Assembly (NCBI GenBank): GCA_013397075.1 | Contig: VWZS01001987.1 | Span: 434,664 to 498,663, forward strand | Origin: Rhabdornis inornatus | Taxonomy: Eukaryota > Chordata > Aves > Passeriformes > Rhabdornithidae | DNA length: 64,000 nt | Direction of reading: 5' to 3' | Shown: positions 14,901 through 28,800 of the stretch, piece by piece | How positions within the stretch are numbered: the first letter of the stretch is position 1 | How the letters are laid out: every line of letters begins with the position of its first letter | The notes under the pieces: model-generated | The model's database searches: none | The model's input: the letters and a program-made list of their open reading frames with translations, nothing else | Told to the model about the DNA's origin: nothing | Position numbers and translations under genes: made by a program

Positions 14901-17649
14901 ATTAATACTGCATCCAGCAGTGGGAGGATGACAGGGGCTGGCAGCACCCCTGGGAACACAGCAGGACCTGAACTTTGCTTCCAGCAGCTGCACACTCACT
15001 GGGAAAACAAATGGCACTGATTATCCCCTGATCTCAGGCTGGCTCAAACAATCTGAAACCTGCTCATCAGTAACTCCTCTGTGGTGCCTACAGGAACACC
15101 AGACAAACAGCCCACAGGAAAGTAGATACCTGCTAATGAGCCAGCCCTCAACTACTTATTATCTCTCTTTGATTCCCTCCTTGGCTCAGGCAGAGATAGC
15201 AGGCTTTATTTTTACCCTCCCTACTGAATCAGCACCTTCAGTTCCCAGAGGCTTTCCTGCTGCTGGTAGTACACATGCTGGGAGCCAGCTTCACCATGGC
15301 TAAGCAGGACTGGAGGCCAAAACACTCCCCCCATCTGCCTTTTCCCACAGCCCTTGTGGCTCCTCAGTCTCATCAGCTCCTGCCTGTGCTTTTGAACACA
15401 CCTACCTGCAAGGAGTCCTTGGCAGAACTTCTCACTGTAAGGCACCAATGCACTTCCCACACAATTGCTTCAGCTCAAAACACCCTGAGTCTGTATCTGT
15501 CAAGAGGGTAGGGGAGGAACCTTTCATCTGTCTTTTTCCAAAGGCTGCTGGCACATCTGTGAAAGGTAAAGCCATAGGAAGCCTCAGAAAATCATCTGCC
15601 AAGACAAGAAGGGGGATTCTGTTATCCCCAGTGTGACCAAGAAGAATATAGCATATGAGCTGCTTGGCATGGAAAGTTAAACAACCTCTTGGCTCTGGAA
15701 GTCCAACCCCAAAGTCAGGATAGCTTGCATGATGGATGAATTGAACAGTTCTAGCTTTGAGAGCTTTACAGCAGGTCTCACACATGGCTGGATCACCATT
15801 TGTGAAGAGCAAGTAAATTCGCAACCAGAAGCAGCACTTGCTCACAACACCTTGCCTGCCTTGCTTTGCAAGGTGGGTCTCAGGGAACCACTCACAGGAC
15901 CTGGGAGATATTCTCAGAAACAAGAACTCAGGGGACAAATAGAAAATGGGTTATGAAGAAATCAATTTTCCAGGACCATGCCTATTTCAGCACACCTTGC
16001 ACAAGAGCACAATGCTGGCACCAAGCAGAGCAGGTCTTAGTCTCACTGACACCCACGTGTGAATAAAAGGCTACTGAGTGATTTTCACATTTTTTTAGCC
16101 ATGCCTCCTCTTGGAGTGGCTGAGAGGGGTGTCACAGCCAGAAGTAAGAGCAGGGAATAGGTGATCAAGCCTCAATTCTGTCCTTAAAGTCATAAATAAC
16201 CTTTCTGGTTATTTATTGCTGTGCCACAGCAATAACAATACTTGTTTAAAACCCATCACAATTCTGGCCCACATCCCTTCAGCCTTGCTCCCTCCCAGAA
16301 ATGAGGGCAGATCTTTTATCTTTTATTTTTTTCTGGCTAGGCACATATAGTGCTCAGGCAGGGCCTTTCTGAGCAGGCACACCTTCTGGGTAGCAGAAAA
16401 GGATGAAAAGATGCACACAGGCAGGGCTCCCCAAACCCTCACCAAATTTCTCTTGCCCTTAGCATAAAGATGCAAAGTGATCATTTACTAGCTTCAGTAA
16501 ATTCTGCCTTAAAAAAAAAAAAATCAGCATTACCCTCCAACCTGTTCCCTGGTGAAGCAATTCTCAGGCTGCCATTTCCCAGCATTGCCTTCAGTGGGAC
16601 ACAACCCTCCAGAGGTCCCCTCCAAGGAATTATCTGCTCAAAGGAGGGGTTTGATCAGCCCATCTCCACTACCAACAAACCCACAGCAAACTCCACTCAC
16701 TCACAGCCTTGCACAGCCCTGCCCCATCATTTCAAAGACCATCACACTAGAGAATAAAATCAAGCATTGCTCCTCACAGTGACAAGCACAGGCTGACAGG
16801 GTTCCTGCAGCAGAAACTCCAGCTCCACACCCATGCATGGAGCAGCAGCACCCAAACTGCTGAGCCTGACTGAGGTAAGCACAACAAATCCTCTGCTGCC
16901 AGTAACTCACTCAAGGCTGTAAGAGCTACTCAGTGGCTCAAGTAAGAATTAAACACCAGTACTTACATAGCTGCAAACTCCATCCTAATGCACTCAGCAT
17001 GCAGTGGCCGACGCTGAAGCACAGAGAGGATGCTGTGAGTCGTGGTTGTGCAGCACAACCTTCCTCCCTCTTGAGGTGTTGGAACAGGAACAAGAAAAGC
17101 AGTAACATGGAAGATCAATGGAAGATCAATTTTGAATCAAGCCCTCCTTCCCATCACGCTGGGCCCCAGGTATGCAGCCTGCATGCTCCCTTTGGTGAAT
17201 AACCTGTTTCCCTGGCAGAGCATCAGCACTATTACACAGTGTTTATGGCCAAAAACAGGCTGCAAGGACCAACTTTACAGTTAGCCCTCAGCCCTGCTGC
17301 TGCTTTTTGTTCTCTGGGAAGAAAGGTTTTTTCAAACCTGCTCCCTCCTACCTAACAAGGGGCACCTGCAGCTCATGGAGAACAGTTGGAAGAGGTTGGG
17401 CTCAAACACAAGGAAAAGGGGGGAGGGAAGGAAGCAGAGCAGCTTTGCTAAGGGACCTCCTTCCTTCCCAAAGCACGAAACCTCCCAACCAGCAAACGGC
17501 ACCTTCTCTGTCCAGCCACTCTCTCCTTAGCTCCAGGAGCAGTCACAGTCCAAGAAGTTTTACTGCGTGGGCAACAATCACTGCCAAGGGTGTTTTCAAT
17601 GAAAGGACCAATAATAATCATAGAAAAGGAAAAAAAAAGTTTAAAAAAT
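11984..17649. other. Non-coding region between the CR1 fragment and the DUSP10 3'UTR
   Basis: No gene seen. Frames of up to about 168 codons (15432-15938, minus strand) overlap several others and match no family. The part at 12.26-12.45 kb, with GGATTAATGAG and CAATTAGGAACAAC, has an enhancer-like texture but no stronger support. Confidence 0.65.
17107..17128. repeat. Exact 11-bp tandem duplication
   Basis: ATGGAAGATCA occurs twice in a row (17107-17117 and 17118-17128). Confidence 0.9.
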
Positions 17650-17669
17650 CAACTCCAGTAGAAAAATAA

Positions 17670-17675
17670 TTTAAT
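17670..17675 (-). terminator. DUSP10: Candidate distal polyadenylation signal ATTAAA
   Basis: Second commonest polyadenylation hexamer, on the minus strand about 1.96 kb after the stop. T-rich sequence follows within 20-60 bases, as expected for a cleavage site. Confidence 0.35.
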
Positions 17676-18299
17676 AAAGGGTTAAGTTTCAAGAAAATAT
17701 CTGTATAGTAACAACATTTTAAGTAAAATGTCCACAAAAATATACATGTCTAATGTGATTACACATTGATTTTTCCAACAGGTCCTGTTTTACACTTGGT
17801 TCAGTCCATGTAGGTTTTCACCTAGGAAAAGCCTTCACTGCTATCAGCCTTCCTGGGACAGATCAGTTTGCACAACAGAATCATATGAGAAATGTTTTCT
17901 AACTCATTTTAGGCTCATACAAATAAAACTCTGGAGGTGGTAACAGTCCAGAACAGATCAGGTTATACCATATCATTAAAAAAAAGCGAATACAACAAAC
18001 AAGGAAAGCAAAAGTCAGCTGCCCAAGGGACACTGCCAGGCAGAAACATCAGTCCTACAATACACACCACACAACACTGACACAGCTGGAAAAGGAGGGG
18101 CACGAAGGGAAGAAGGGCAGGAGGGAGGGGGAAAATCCCAGGAGGATGATTCCCAGGAATTGTGGAACTGCTAAACAAGGGGGCTATAGAGAGGCCAGGG
18201 AAAAGCACATGTGACCAACATATGTCTAAAAACCAGACATTTTTGTAACATAGAAGATAAGTTAACTACAGGAAGATAGAAAGGAATCAGTGGAGATAG

Positions 18300-18305
18300 T
18301 TTATT
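18300..18305 (-). terminator. DUSP10: Candidate polyadenylation signal AATAAA
   Basis: Canonical hexamer on the minus strand about 1.33 kb after the stop codon. Its use is inferred. Confidence 0.35.
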
Positions 18306-19631
18306 TCTTATTTTTCCAAATGGCTACTGAGCTGTAGAAATAACAGGTCTGTTTCAAAAAGCCCTCACCAATAGTGCTAATTCAGTCGAACCAGAGAGAA
18401 AACTCTGGTTACAGAGAGATGCAAGAGTGCAGCAGAAAGTAAAGAAAATATGTTCCACCAGCAGAGGACAGGAACGCAACACTGAAGGGGAGATGCCAAA
18501 CAAGAGACATCAATTTTGTCAATGGGAGAGGCACAATGCCACAAAAAAACAAACCAAAGTGAACGAAACAAAAACCCCATCCCATAGAAAGAAAATGGCT
18601 AAAGAAATAAAAGGACACACATTTTCCAAAAGATTTTTTTGTTTTATAATCAAATTTCTTTTACATAGACAACTGAAACACACCAATATTTTGTGCGAAA
18701 AATATTTTTAAATAAACTTTGCTTGTTCTAGATTTTTGTACATTCTGATATACATATGTAACAAGGTTTATGGCACTGTAACCAGGATCAAAATCATATA
18801 AAGGAATAAAATAACTGCTCTCATTTATCCTTCCTGAACCAAGCTGGCTGCTGTTGCACTATTAGACTTTAAAATTATTATCTTATTATTAGTGGGCAGC
18901 CAACTCTTAATTGGTTTGAACACTCAAAACAAACCCCAAATTATTATTGCACAAGAAGCCAGTGAAGGCATATGGCATAGAATGATCGAAGTCCCTTACT
19001 GTTAAAACCTTACAACCCAAAATAGAAAAATAGAACTGGAACATGAGACACGCCAAATAAACTTTGTTTTCTTCTTTAGTTTGAGTCAGGAGTGTGAAAA
19101 GTACCTTGCAGACTTTTAAGCTGCTCTGATTTCCTTTGCATTGGTGAGCATTTTGCTAGGTTATCTTTAGCAAAGCCTTTGCAGAACGAAGGCCCTTCTG
19201 TTTCAGGGAGGTTTTTTTCTGCTTTGTTTTGGCTATTTGTTTTTCGTCTTCAACTTAGGTTTCTTCAGTCTATGAACCTGCACAGACTACTTAGCCATAA
19301 ACTCTACAAGTAGCCAGAGAGGAGGGAAAACTAAAAATCAAAAGAAAAAAAAGCCCAACATTTCTTCTTCTTGTTTTTATTTTAAAAAGTACTCCTTTTG
19401 CTCTGAAGCCTCCCTGTTCTGCCGGTGTCTGAGAAGGAAATCACAACAGCATCCCAAACCCAGCAAAGTTCTTGGATCTTTTAAAAACCTTTCCCTACAA
19501 AAAAAGGTTTTTATTCACAAAAAGTTTGCCACAAAACTCCCCTTTGAAAGCTAAAAAGAAAACCCCACAGCCCACCCATCACTGCCCCAAGCCAGGCGAA
19601 GAACAGGTTCGGCCCCGTCGCAGCTCGGCCG

Positions 19632-19897
19632 TCACACGACAGTCTCGACGCCGATCAGCTTTGGTGTGAGGATTCGCGGGGTGACTCCATTGTTCAGGTC
19701 TTCCTCGAACTCCAGTAACTGCCCCATAAAGTTAAGGTTGGGGGAAATGATTGGTCGTTTGCCTTTGACAAATTTATAGGCATCCGTCATGGTCATGCGT
19801 GTGTGCTTCATTAAGTACGCGATAACGATGGTGGCAGAGCGGGAGACACCGGCCTGGCAGTGGATGAGGAGACCTTTTCCACACTGGTGAGCTTCCT
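19632..19897 (-). CDS. DUSP10: DUSP10 coding exon 3: catalytic P-loop and C-terminus
   Basis: The acceptor is CTGTCTGCTTTGCAG|AGGAAGC. The exon encodes residues 394-481 and the stop TGA at 19634-19632. It carries EEAHQCGKGLLIHCQAGVSR, continuing SATIVIAYLMKHTRMTMTDA. Cys407 is the nucleophile, Arg413 binds phosphate, and Ser414 completes the HCxxGxxRS signature. The C-terminal part SPNLNFMGQLLEFEEDLN is the usual end of the MKP catalytic fold. Leu-to-Ile or Met-to-Ile type changes are the only differences I notice from human. Together with exon 2 it forms a complete phosphatase domain that could work without the rhodanese domain. Confidence 0.97.
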
Positions 19898-22800
19898 CTG
19901 CAAAGCAGACAGACAGAAGAAAGTAAGATTTTTGCCAGTCTTTAAATGAGAACAAGCTCAGTGCAATTAAGAGTAACTTCACGTGAAAAGTCCCTTGATT
20001 TGATTACAAGCACAGTAGCGTCTCTTCCCCTTCTCCTCCAGCACATTTTTCCCTGAGGTTTCAGAGCTACTGAATGTGAAAACCCTCAGTCCAATCTGAC
20101 ACTGAAAATCCTCACATCCACTCTACTCTTTATTAATGGAAACATGCATTCAGAGATGCTGCTTCACTGCCAGGGAGCATTTAGTGAGGAATCTCAGGCT
20201 CCATTTCCACCTCAGTTACAACGCCACTGCGTTACGTCAGCACCTCAACCTCCCTGTTCTTCAAAGCAGGGAACCACTCTTCTAAAAAACAGGTATTTTC
20301 AGATTCAATTCATACCAATACATCTGTCTCAAAACCCTGTCCTCTGAAGCTTTGCAAAGCTACTCTTGAAATGAGCTTCAGTGGGGCTCTCTGCTGTGGT
20401 GCCTCTGCAAAAGGAGGAGATGGATACGCACACACACCCACTCCACCAAGATTCATCTCTTAGAGAAAGGCACCCTGGGCAGCATTTAGCAGGGACAGAG
20501 CCCCTCTTACCACATGCTAACAGGACATGAGACACGAGAGTCCCTACCACACCATCCTCATTTGCCACAGCCTGCTTTTCAAACAGGAGATGGAACTTTC
20601 AGGAAGCGACACTTCAAACTACTTATTTTGTTTCAATCCACAGGAGGAACGTGAATTTAGTTTGCAGGTTTTGGCACAAATCCAACCCCACCAAGAGCAC
20701 AGTTCAACCCACTCCACATGTTCAACCCATACTGTGAAAGCACACATGAAGCCAACTTCCCTCTAGACATTTTTGCTAGTTAGTATTTCAGAAAGCTGAA
20801 ACTCTCTAACGCATTTTGACACACATTCCCAGAGAGTTTCTGATGATTTCACTCCCTATGGCTTTAGTCTTAGCTAAACCTGGGGTTGGTTGTGGTTTTT
20901 TAAAGACATATTTAAAGAAACATAGGCCAACAATCTGCTGTTTAAACATTTCCAAATCTTCTCAAATGCAATTTAAAGTTTACCCTGAGGAAGGGAAAGC
21001 TTAGACCAGTTACTTCCCCAGCTGGTTAATTTGATACGGAAGAAAAACTCTCAATGGAGAAATATTTGTTTATTAAAAACAAAGACAGACCCTCAAGCTG
21101 TAATTATTAAAAAGGAAAGTAAAATGGGTTTTGAAATGCTTTCTAAACCTTTCCAGAGCAAAGCTGCTTTCTCTGCTCTTGGTAAGGTCACAAGCCAAAC
21201 ACTGTCTTTCAGTGGTTTTGAGAACTCTAACCCTGCAATTCATGGGGATAAGGGGAGAAGAAATCTCTCTCTTCTACCTCAGAGGGACCTCAATGGAGCT
21301 TCACAGTCTCTTTACCTATGCTTAGCCTATTGCATCTCCCCATCTTGTTGAACTCAAAGTTTAAGGTTTTATGGGATTTCTTGACACAGCTGTTTCCCCA
21401 GAGGACAAAAGCAAGGTTCCCTTTTCCCTGCCCTTCACCCAAACAAGCGTTCACCTTCCCAGGCACACAGTAACCAGCAGCTTGGGGAGCTGACAGCACT
21501 ACTGGTACCACTGGGGCTGGGTTAGGACCAAGGGAAAATTTGAGTTAGAGATCCTCTGGTCCTTCACACTATAGAAGACAAGCCCAAAGGCTCAGAGTGG
21601 TAAAACTCACCTGAACTGCAGCATAAGCAGTGATTTTTCTGTTCACTTCACTAAAGTGGTGTGGCTACAGAGCACAGACGTTAGCACACCAGGATCAGGA
21701 CACAGCCAGGTAAGGCTGAGGAGCCCCTGCTTCTGAGCTGCCAGCTCTGCCTGGGATGCAGCAGGGGCAGATGGTTCACAACAACATGCTGAGCCTGGCC
21801 CTCCTGCCCTGGCACCCAATCCCACAGCTGGGGCCAAATCCTTGCTGAGCCTGAGTGCACCTGAGTGCAGAGCCAGCACAAAGAGGGGCAGGGAGGAACA
21901 CGGCTCTGCACCCACTCCAGTACAGGGTCAGTCAAGGACCTGTGCTGTGGTGCAGCACACAAGCACACTTCTTCCTTTGTCTAGCACTCCTCCATCAAGC
22001 CTGAAGTATTGGTAAAGGAATTACATCAGTCTCAGCACAAGAAAGTAGAATTTAATGTCAGTGGTTCCCCCAGCATATTTCAGCAAACCTCTCAGGACAT
22101 ATACTTGGGCTAGGGAAGCACCTTTACTATGCCACAAAAGCAGTGTCCACAAAGACATCTAGAGGGGCAAGGAAAGGTCCTCAAAAGCTTTCAGTACCAC
22201 ATGCTGAAGTCCTCTCTGACCAGCCCTGCTTGAAGTCGCCATCTGGCTTGAGCCTAGCTGAGCATGGCCCTAAATTTGGCTGAGGGCTGTGCTGTGTTGA
22301 TCGTAATGAGGTCCAAAACAACACTGCTGGGTCACTTCTTCAGCAATCTCCACAACAAGCTGCATGTCTGTGGTGAACTCTGTCACACAGCCTACAGGGT
22401 TTAGAGGCTTATTAATGCAAGTTTTCATCACTATCCACTCAACCACACATACCCTCTGAAGCTACAAATCTAATGGTGGAACAAGCCAAGTGTGAAAGTT
22501 TGTCAGTTTTCTCATTAAGTTAGCAAAGACTGAGACACCATTAAGAATAGTCACTATGAAAAACTGGCTGGAAGCCACTGTGTGGAAACTAGGAATGCAA
22601 AGGAATCGAAAAGAGGGCATGACGAAAGTCTCAATTTTGTGGGGTTTCCTGAATTTAGAAGCCTGGAGGTAGGCGTTACTATCACTGGATAAAAATTGTA
22701 ACCTCAGGCTACTTCACCGGATGTGCCAGAGATGAGAAAGGACAGAAATATGAGGGGCTCAGCATTTCTGACAACCCAAACTAAAGGAAATATGGCCTTA

Positions 22801-25800
22801 ACCAGCCTTCCGAGTTGTTGGCAAAGCATAAAGCTCACTCTAAACTGTCATAACAGGTAAAAATAAGAACAATAAAAACACAAACAGGAGTATTTCCAGG
22901 CAAGGGTAATTACCAATGAACTCAAAAGCCTCTTCAAAATACTGCCTGAGATTCTGCTTGTTGCTGTCAGTGGCGGGGAGCCGCTTGTAGTTGAACATGC
23001 CTTTCTCGTAATGGTACAGGGGCAGGTGGGTGGTCACGTTGATGACGTAGCCGATGTTCATCCTCTGCATCTTCTCCAAGTCCTGAGCATCGTGCTCATT
23101 TCCGAGGAAGAGGAAGGGCAGGATGGGGGTGAGCTCAGCGTTCTCGATGTCTGGCGTGGTGGGGATGGACTGAGGTAGCACGGGGGGCACAGCAGAGGCG
23201 CCGCCCCCTCCTCCCCCCTCGGGGCACTCCTGCAGCTGGAGGGAGTTGTCGCAGAGGTTTTCGTGGTTCTGCTTGAAACCGCTGAGTCCTCCTGGGAAGA
23301 GAGACCAAGCAGACACCTTGGTTAAGCACCCCAAGATTTCTACAGTGGGGCCATGAGGGCTGGAGCTGGCTCTGCTGTCCCCACCACCGCTGTAGCAGTG
23401 TCACCGGGCTGTCAACAGCAAGGGTGGCATGAATCAGCAGCAGGCATTGTCCTGTCCTCCCTGTGCGCGGCAGACGGTGCCAAGGCACGGGCTCGCACAC
23501 AAACACGCCTCTGTGCAGCATCAGCCTGCTGGGGCTGCCTCACCTACCGGCCTGTGCCACAAGGAAGGGGCTTTTCCAAGAAAGAAAACAGCACCAAAAC
23601 TAGGGGCCAAGGGGCTATCAGCACACTAGAGCAGAGCAGCAAGCCAGCTGGGATAGTCTTAGCTTTACCTGCCCTTTAGCAGCCCTGCAGGGCATCCCCC
23701 CACCCAAGAGCTCGGAGGATGGGAGCAGCCCACTCCAGGGACAGCATGAACCTGTCTGTGTGCCCAAACAAAAGAAAACCACTCCTTGTAACCTAACAGC
23801 GACTGAGGTGCTTGCTTAACATGTGGCAAACAGCTCTCCTTTTGCTGTTCCAGCCACCTGAAAATATCAAGCAAGAGTTATTTTTAGGACACTAAAATGG
23901 ATTGGGAAATGGATCTGAGGGGGGAGGGAGAAGTCACTTTCTCAGTGAAGGAAGCTCGTGCCTTCCCTGCTCTATTGCTGGCTTTTTCAAGCACCATTTC
24001 CCTCCCTCTCCATTCTAATTTTATTTTTTTTTTCGAGCAGGGTGGCTTCACAGAGCTGGAGCAAGCAAAGTGGACCTTCTTTCTCCACCTCATTCCGCAC
24101 TGACATCAGCGGCAGGCTCCCCACCTGCCCGGTTTCCATGGCGATCCCACAAAGCACACAATGACATCAGCTGGCATGACATCAGCTCTTTGAGTGCAAA
24201 CAATGCAAGAACTACCACTTTGTGCGAGGCCTTTGGTAGGAGGCGGCGGCGGCGTTCCTGGGAGCCGCTGATGTAATGCTAACAGGTGGCTCTGCCGAAA
24301 GGGAAAGGCGGAAAGAGGAGAAATGCAGGGATGCGTTCCTCACCACCTCACTCACGTTGCTGTTGTACCGGGATACTTGAAGTTGTGCTCAGCATCCAGA
24401 CGAGCCAAGCGCTCAGGCTCAACTGCACTTTGTTAACTGCAAGCTAAAAAAAAAATCCAGGACGGGGGAGAGCAACTCTGAAGTTACTAGAAAGAGCCAC
24501 ACTGGCCAAAATAAACGCGGGATGTCACCCTCCCAATAATGATATTTAAAAAGAAAAATTTATAAAAATAAAAGAGAGGCTACTTGTGTTTCCCATGCTC
24601 TTTCACAGTGATCCAGTGAAGGTTTTAAAGTGAAGCAAAACTCGGGCTCTGGATCGGACACAGCAAAGGGTTTCACTGCCTGCTGTTGAGTGCTGCAATT
24701 CAAATGTCTAATTCAAGTGTCCATGACATGCCTGCCCATGGGCTAGGACCCACCCAGGCCCATTTCAGTGCCCTGTGCTGTGTCCCAAGGGCATGAGGCA
24801 CCCAGGCTAGGTTACAACCATCTGAGCCCCTCTAATGCAAGTGCCCTTTTTCACATCCAAACTCACATCCTTCACACACTACTAGTAATGTACCTTCCCA
24901 GAAATCCTTGAAATGCCTACAAAATGCAGAATATTTCCCCTGCCTCGAAAATGTGCTTGTCTTCAGCTGTTTCTGCTGTTTACAGGAATCAGAGCAAACA
25001 GATTTGACTTGAAGATTTCTAGTCTCGAAGTTGTTACAACAAGGCATCAAGGTAGAAAGAAGAGCAAGGACTAAAATCTGAGCTCAACTGCACCACCTGG
25101 CCTCAGCAGAGCCTGAAAAGTCTTCTCAGTCCACTCAAGAAAACAAACAAGATGATGGTCCCCAAGTTATCAGAAGTCTCATCTAAATCAACAGGCCCAG
25201 CCTATAGTCTAAGCTAAAGCCTAAACCCTAACTCACATTCCTGTCTTTCTGAATGGGCAAGCAATCCATTCAGCTTGAATATTCCTGTTTAAACAACAGC
25301 CATAGCACTCTTGGATTCCCAAGAAAACCCCTGAAAAAGCTGCTTTAGCGACCCCAGAGTTTCCACTTCTTCTGCTGACTGCTGGGAATAAGCAGCCTCA
25401 GGAGGAGTTAGGACCCCACCGGTTCACCACTCAGGTAGGGACACACTCATGGTGTGGCAGACATCATCCTGCTTCACCAGCTGCCTTGTAAGACAGCAGA
25501 ATATCGGGGCAAAGGATGGGAAGGGACCCCAAATACAACATGTGGAAGATGCCCAAGCAAGTGGAGTAGCCAGGCATATAATATCTTCATCCATAATTTT
25601 TTTGCAGACATTTGCCAGTGTCACCATTCCTAATGTCAGTTCACATCCCCTCTTCTCCTTGTTTGCCTCCTCATGTGAGAGGAGAGTTAAAAAGTCAGTT
25701 CAAGCAATATTTAAAGCAACTCTCAGAGCAAATATTCCTGAAAGAACACATTACTGGGGAGAGGATTACTAACCTGAAGTGGCTCAGACACATCAGCAAG

Positions 25801-28800
25801 GGAGGACTGGACAAGAACACTGGTAGTACCCAGAAAAGATAGAACAAGATGCAGTCATGGAGGGAAGCTGAACCCTAATCCAACAGCAGGATCTTAGCTT
25901 GGATCTGTGCTGCCATATGAGTCATGCAGGTCCCAAAACAGGACCCAGACACCTCCTGAGTACTGTTCCATTCTCAACACACACAATCCTTGCACAAACT
26001 GATTTACAAGGCACTAGGGTAATTTAAGTGGAGCTCATGCATCCATAATGTTCAGGCTTTTCTTAAGTTTGAGACTACCTCCCAAAACAGGTCCAAGCAA
26101 AGCTAATAATGATCAGTCAGAAAGAGAGGGATGGATTTTCCACATGAAGGTAAATGCAATGTACAAAGTATCCAGGTGCATCTATATTCCCTTGTTAAGC
26201 AGCTGCTATTTCAGCATTTAAAATCTTCATGTAGGAAGGGTAGAAGAGGTGGGAGAGAAGAGGCTGTACCCAGAGCAGAGGCCAATACAAACCTCTTGCA
26301 AGCCTGGTCTAAGAGTTGATTTATTAAACTCAGTAAGGTGTAAGACATCACTGCTACTGACCACAACTCCGGATCACAAGGATGCTCAAGGCATGGATGC
26401 AGAGACTCCACTTGGGGTTGTAACAAAAGCTGTTTTGTGGCTGATCCTGCCCAAGCCTTCCCAAACCTGGGGAATGAAGGAAGCATTACAGAAGGCAGTA
26501 ACAGCACCTGTGGCCAAGAAGTATAACTTAGCAGAAGCCTCTCACTAGCACTGTACTCTAAAAGCAGCTTTTCAGATGCTGTTTGCAATATGAGAAAAGC
26601 CTTCATCATATAGCGACAACCTAAGTAGAGAGGCAATATAATATATCCACCAAGAAAGCCCATGGGAACACATGGCAGGACTATTGGAAACACAGCCATG
26701 GAACCTGGACTCAGGAGTGTAGCCACCTGCAGTGACAAACCAAAATGCCAACAGGCAGATGAGCCACCTCAACAAGACAATGTCCACTTCAACAGACTGT
26801 CCTGCCTGCAGCCCATCTCTCCTGGCTTTAAACACTCCACAGAGCTTGTAATGACCAAAGCATGGGGAAGTGTGCCCAGCCAGTGTGATGCAGACTGTGC
26901 ACGGGCACAGAGAACATCCCAAGTGCTTTTGCTCTGTTCCAGAACAGCTGCTGGGCAGGTGTTCAGAGGGCTGAACCTACCCAAACCCAAACAGAGATGG
27001 ACAAACAGGGATGCTCAGCACTCTGGGGAACCTGAGGTATTTCTTCCATGAGGAAATCAATCAACGAAGCAGAACCCTTGCGTGGTATCTAGTAGGATAC
27101 AACAGAACACCAAGGACTCTTTGCTCACCACTGATGCAAGACTCAGGCTGCAAAACGATTTTTGCAGTTGTAACTGCATGACATTTTCCAACATCCTGCC
27201 CTGCCATAACAGTTAGCAAGTGACAACAGACTCTGGAGCGTCTGAGACCTCAAAACTTTCGGGAAGTTTTAAGTCAGCACCGTACGTGCTCCAGCTATTC
27301 CCACTCATTTGTTCAAGTTCTCTGCAGCCATCTGCCCATAAACATCTCACTAAATGCTGCTCAAACTCTCCCACCAGGCAGCACCCCAGCAGCAGCTGCA
27401 CACAGATTTCCCAGCTCCAAAGCCACCCAGGAGCCGGGGGCTCACAGCAGCACTGACCAGGTGAGCAGCTGGACAGCAGCCAAAGAAGCTCTGAACAAAT
27501 AAAAAAAGACAAGTAGCATGGTGCTGGCATAAAAGTCACGCTTAACACAGTGTCTGTCATTTGCCATCAGAAGAGGGCAAATACGATGCAAAACAGGCAC
27601 AAAAGGTACAGCAGGAATGAGGCATCCAGCTTTTTATGAAAGACTATGGGCTTGCAATAGCATCATCTTCAAATAAATCCAGAAAAACCAACTTCACCTG
27701 CACAAATTTACAGAAGTGGATTGGCTAGTTGAGGATTTGTTTGTTTGTTTTGTTTGAGTGGATTTTTTTTGTTTGCTTGTACCATCACAGCTTTTTAGTT
27801 TAGGGTTTTTGTTGTTTGTTATTCAAGAATATTGAGAATTTAAGTATAAGGAGTGCAGTAACACCTGCCCTCCTCCTTTGGCATGTCCTTCAGCCATCAC
27901 TGCTGCTTTCTGGCTGTGTGACTATAAGCAAACCATGATTTGGATTTACAATATGCTTTGGCACACTTGAAATATGTTTCCTATCTGGAAACAGGCTCTT
28001 GCCCCACAGCTAAGGGAGTAAATTACCTTGTTCCCTCTCCAGTGGGAGAACTTAGAGAGGCAGCTACAGAGAAACACCCTCACCACAAAGCAACACCTTT
28101 GTATTACCTCATCAGTGTGGATATACTTTGTTCCGAGTGTGGCAGGTACTAGGTGTTCCCACTCCCACTGCAAACAGGAACATAATTTTATACATGACAG
28201 ACTGCAGATGTGAGAGCTACATTTAGACTAAGCACATGGTCTTGGGAGACAACCCGACCTTTTATATGGCTTTAAAAGCTGTCCAGGCAGACTTCTGGAT
28301 CTGCTCATCCTCGATTACAATACCACAAAGCCATCTCGGAAAAAAAAAAAAAAAGAAAGCAACGCACACATAAGCACAAGAAGAACAGAAATCCCAGGAC
28401 ATTGGGAAGTACCAGCAGAAGAGATGCTCAATCTGCAAATTCCCCTCCTCTCATTTTGCTGGGCTCTTGTGGGGTGTGCAGCAGAGTGTCTGGTGATACC
28501 ACAGCTCTGGCCACCACAAGCTTTACTCACTCAGGAATGAAGGCAAGCTTTAAAACACCCACTCAGCATGTGCCCTGTCAGTACCACCACAGCAAACCCT
28601 GGGGCTGTGTTTGAGTGAGTTTAAGGCTGAAATGTCACAGGGAGCATTTGGGGTGCAGGACAGAGACCCTCAGACAATTAATGTGTATCTGTTTAAGACA
28701 ACACTTTGAATTTGTGCAAGTACAGCCTGTTCCTTTAAACCTGTGACCTCATTTATTTACATTACTGCAGAAAAGCACTGCCAGAAGCAACAGCTGATGA

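Larger units (their letters stand above)
17650..19631 (-). other. DUSP10: Probable DUSP10 3'UTR with alternative polyadenylation signals
   Basis: The sequence after the stop codon is AT-rich, without repeats or convincing open frames. Minus-strand AATAAA signals are at 19510-19515, 19376-19381 and 18300-18305. An ATTAAA at 17670-17675 is followed by T-rich sequence (17.60-17.66 kb), a good downstream element. The true end cannot be fixed from sequence. If the distal signal is used, the 3'UTR is about 2 kb. Confidence 0.55.

Noticed and set aside
26211..26738. 175-codon minus-strand frame in the large intron
   Set aside because: It has no recognisable domain and overlaps other random frames. 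The length is within what chance gives in 64 kb.
28340..28354. Poly-A run considered as the tail of a processed pseudogene
   Set aside because: No coding remnant, polyadenylation signal or target-site duplication is seen next to it.
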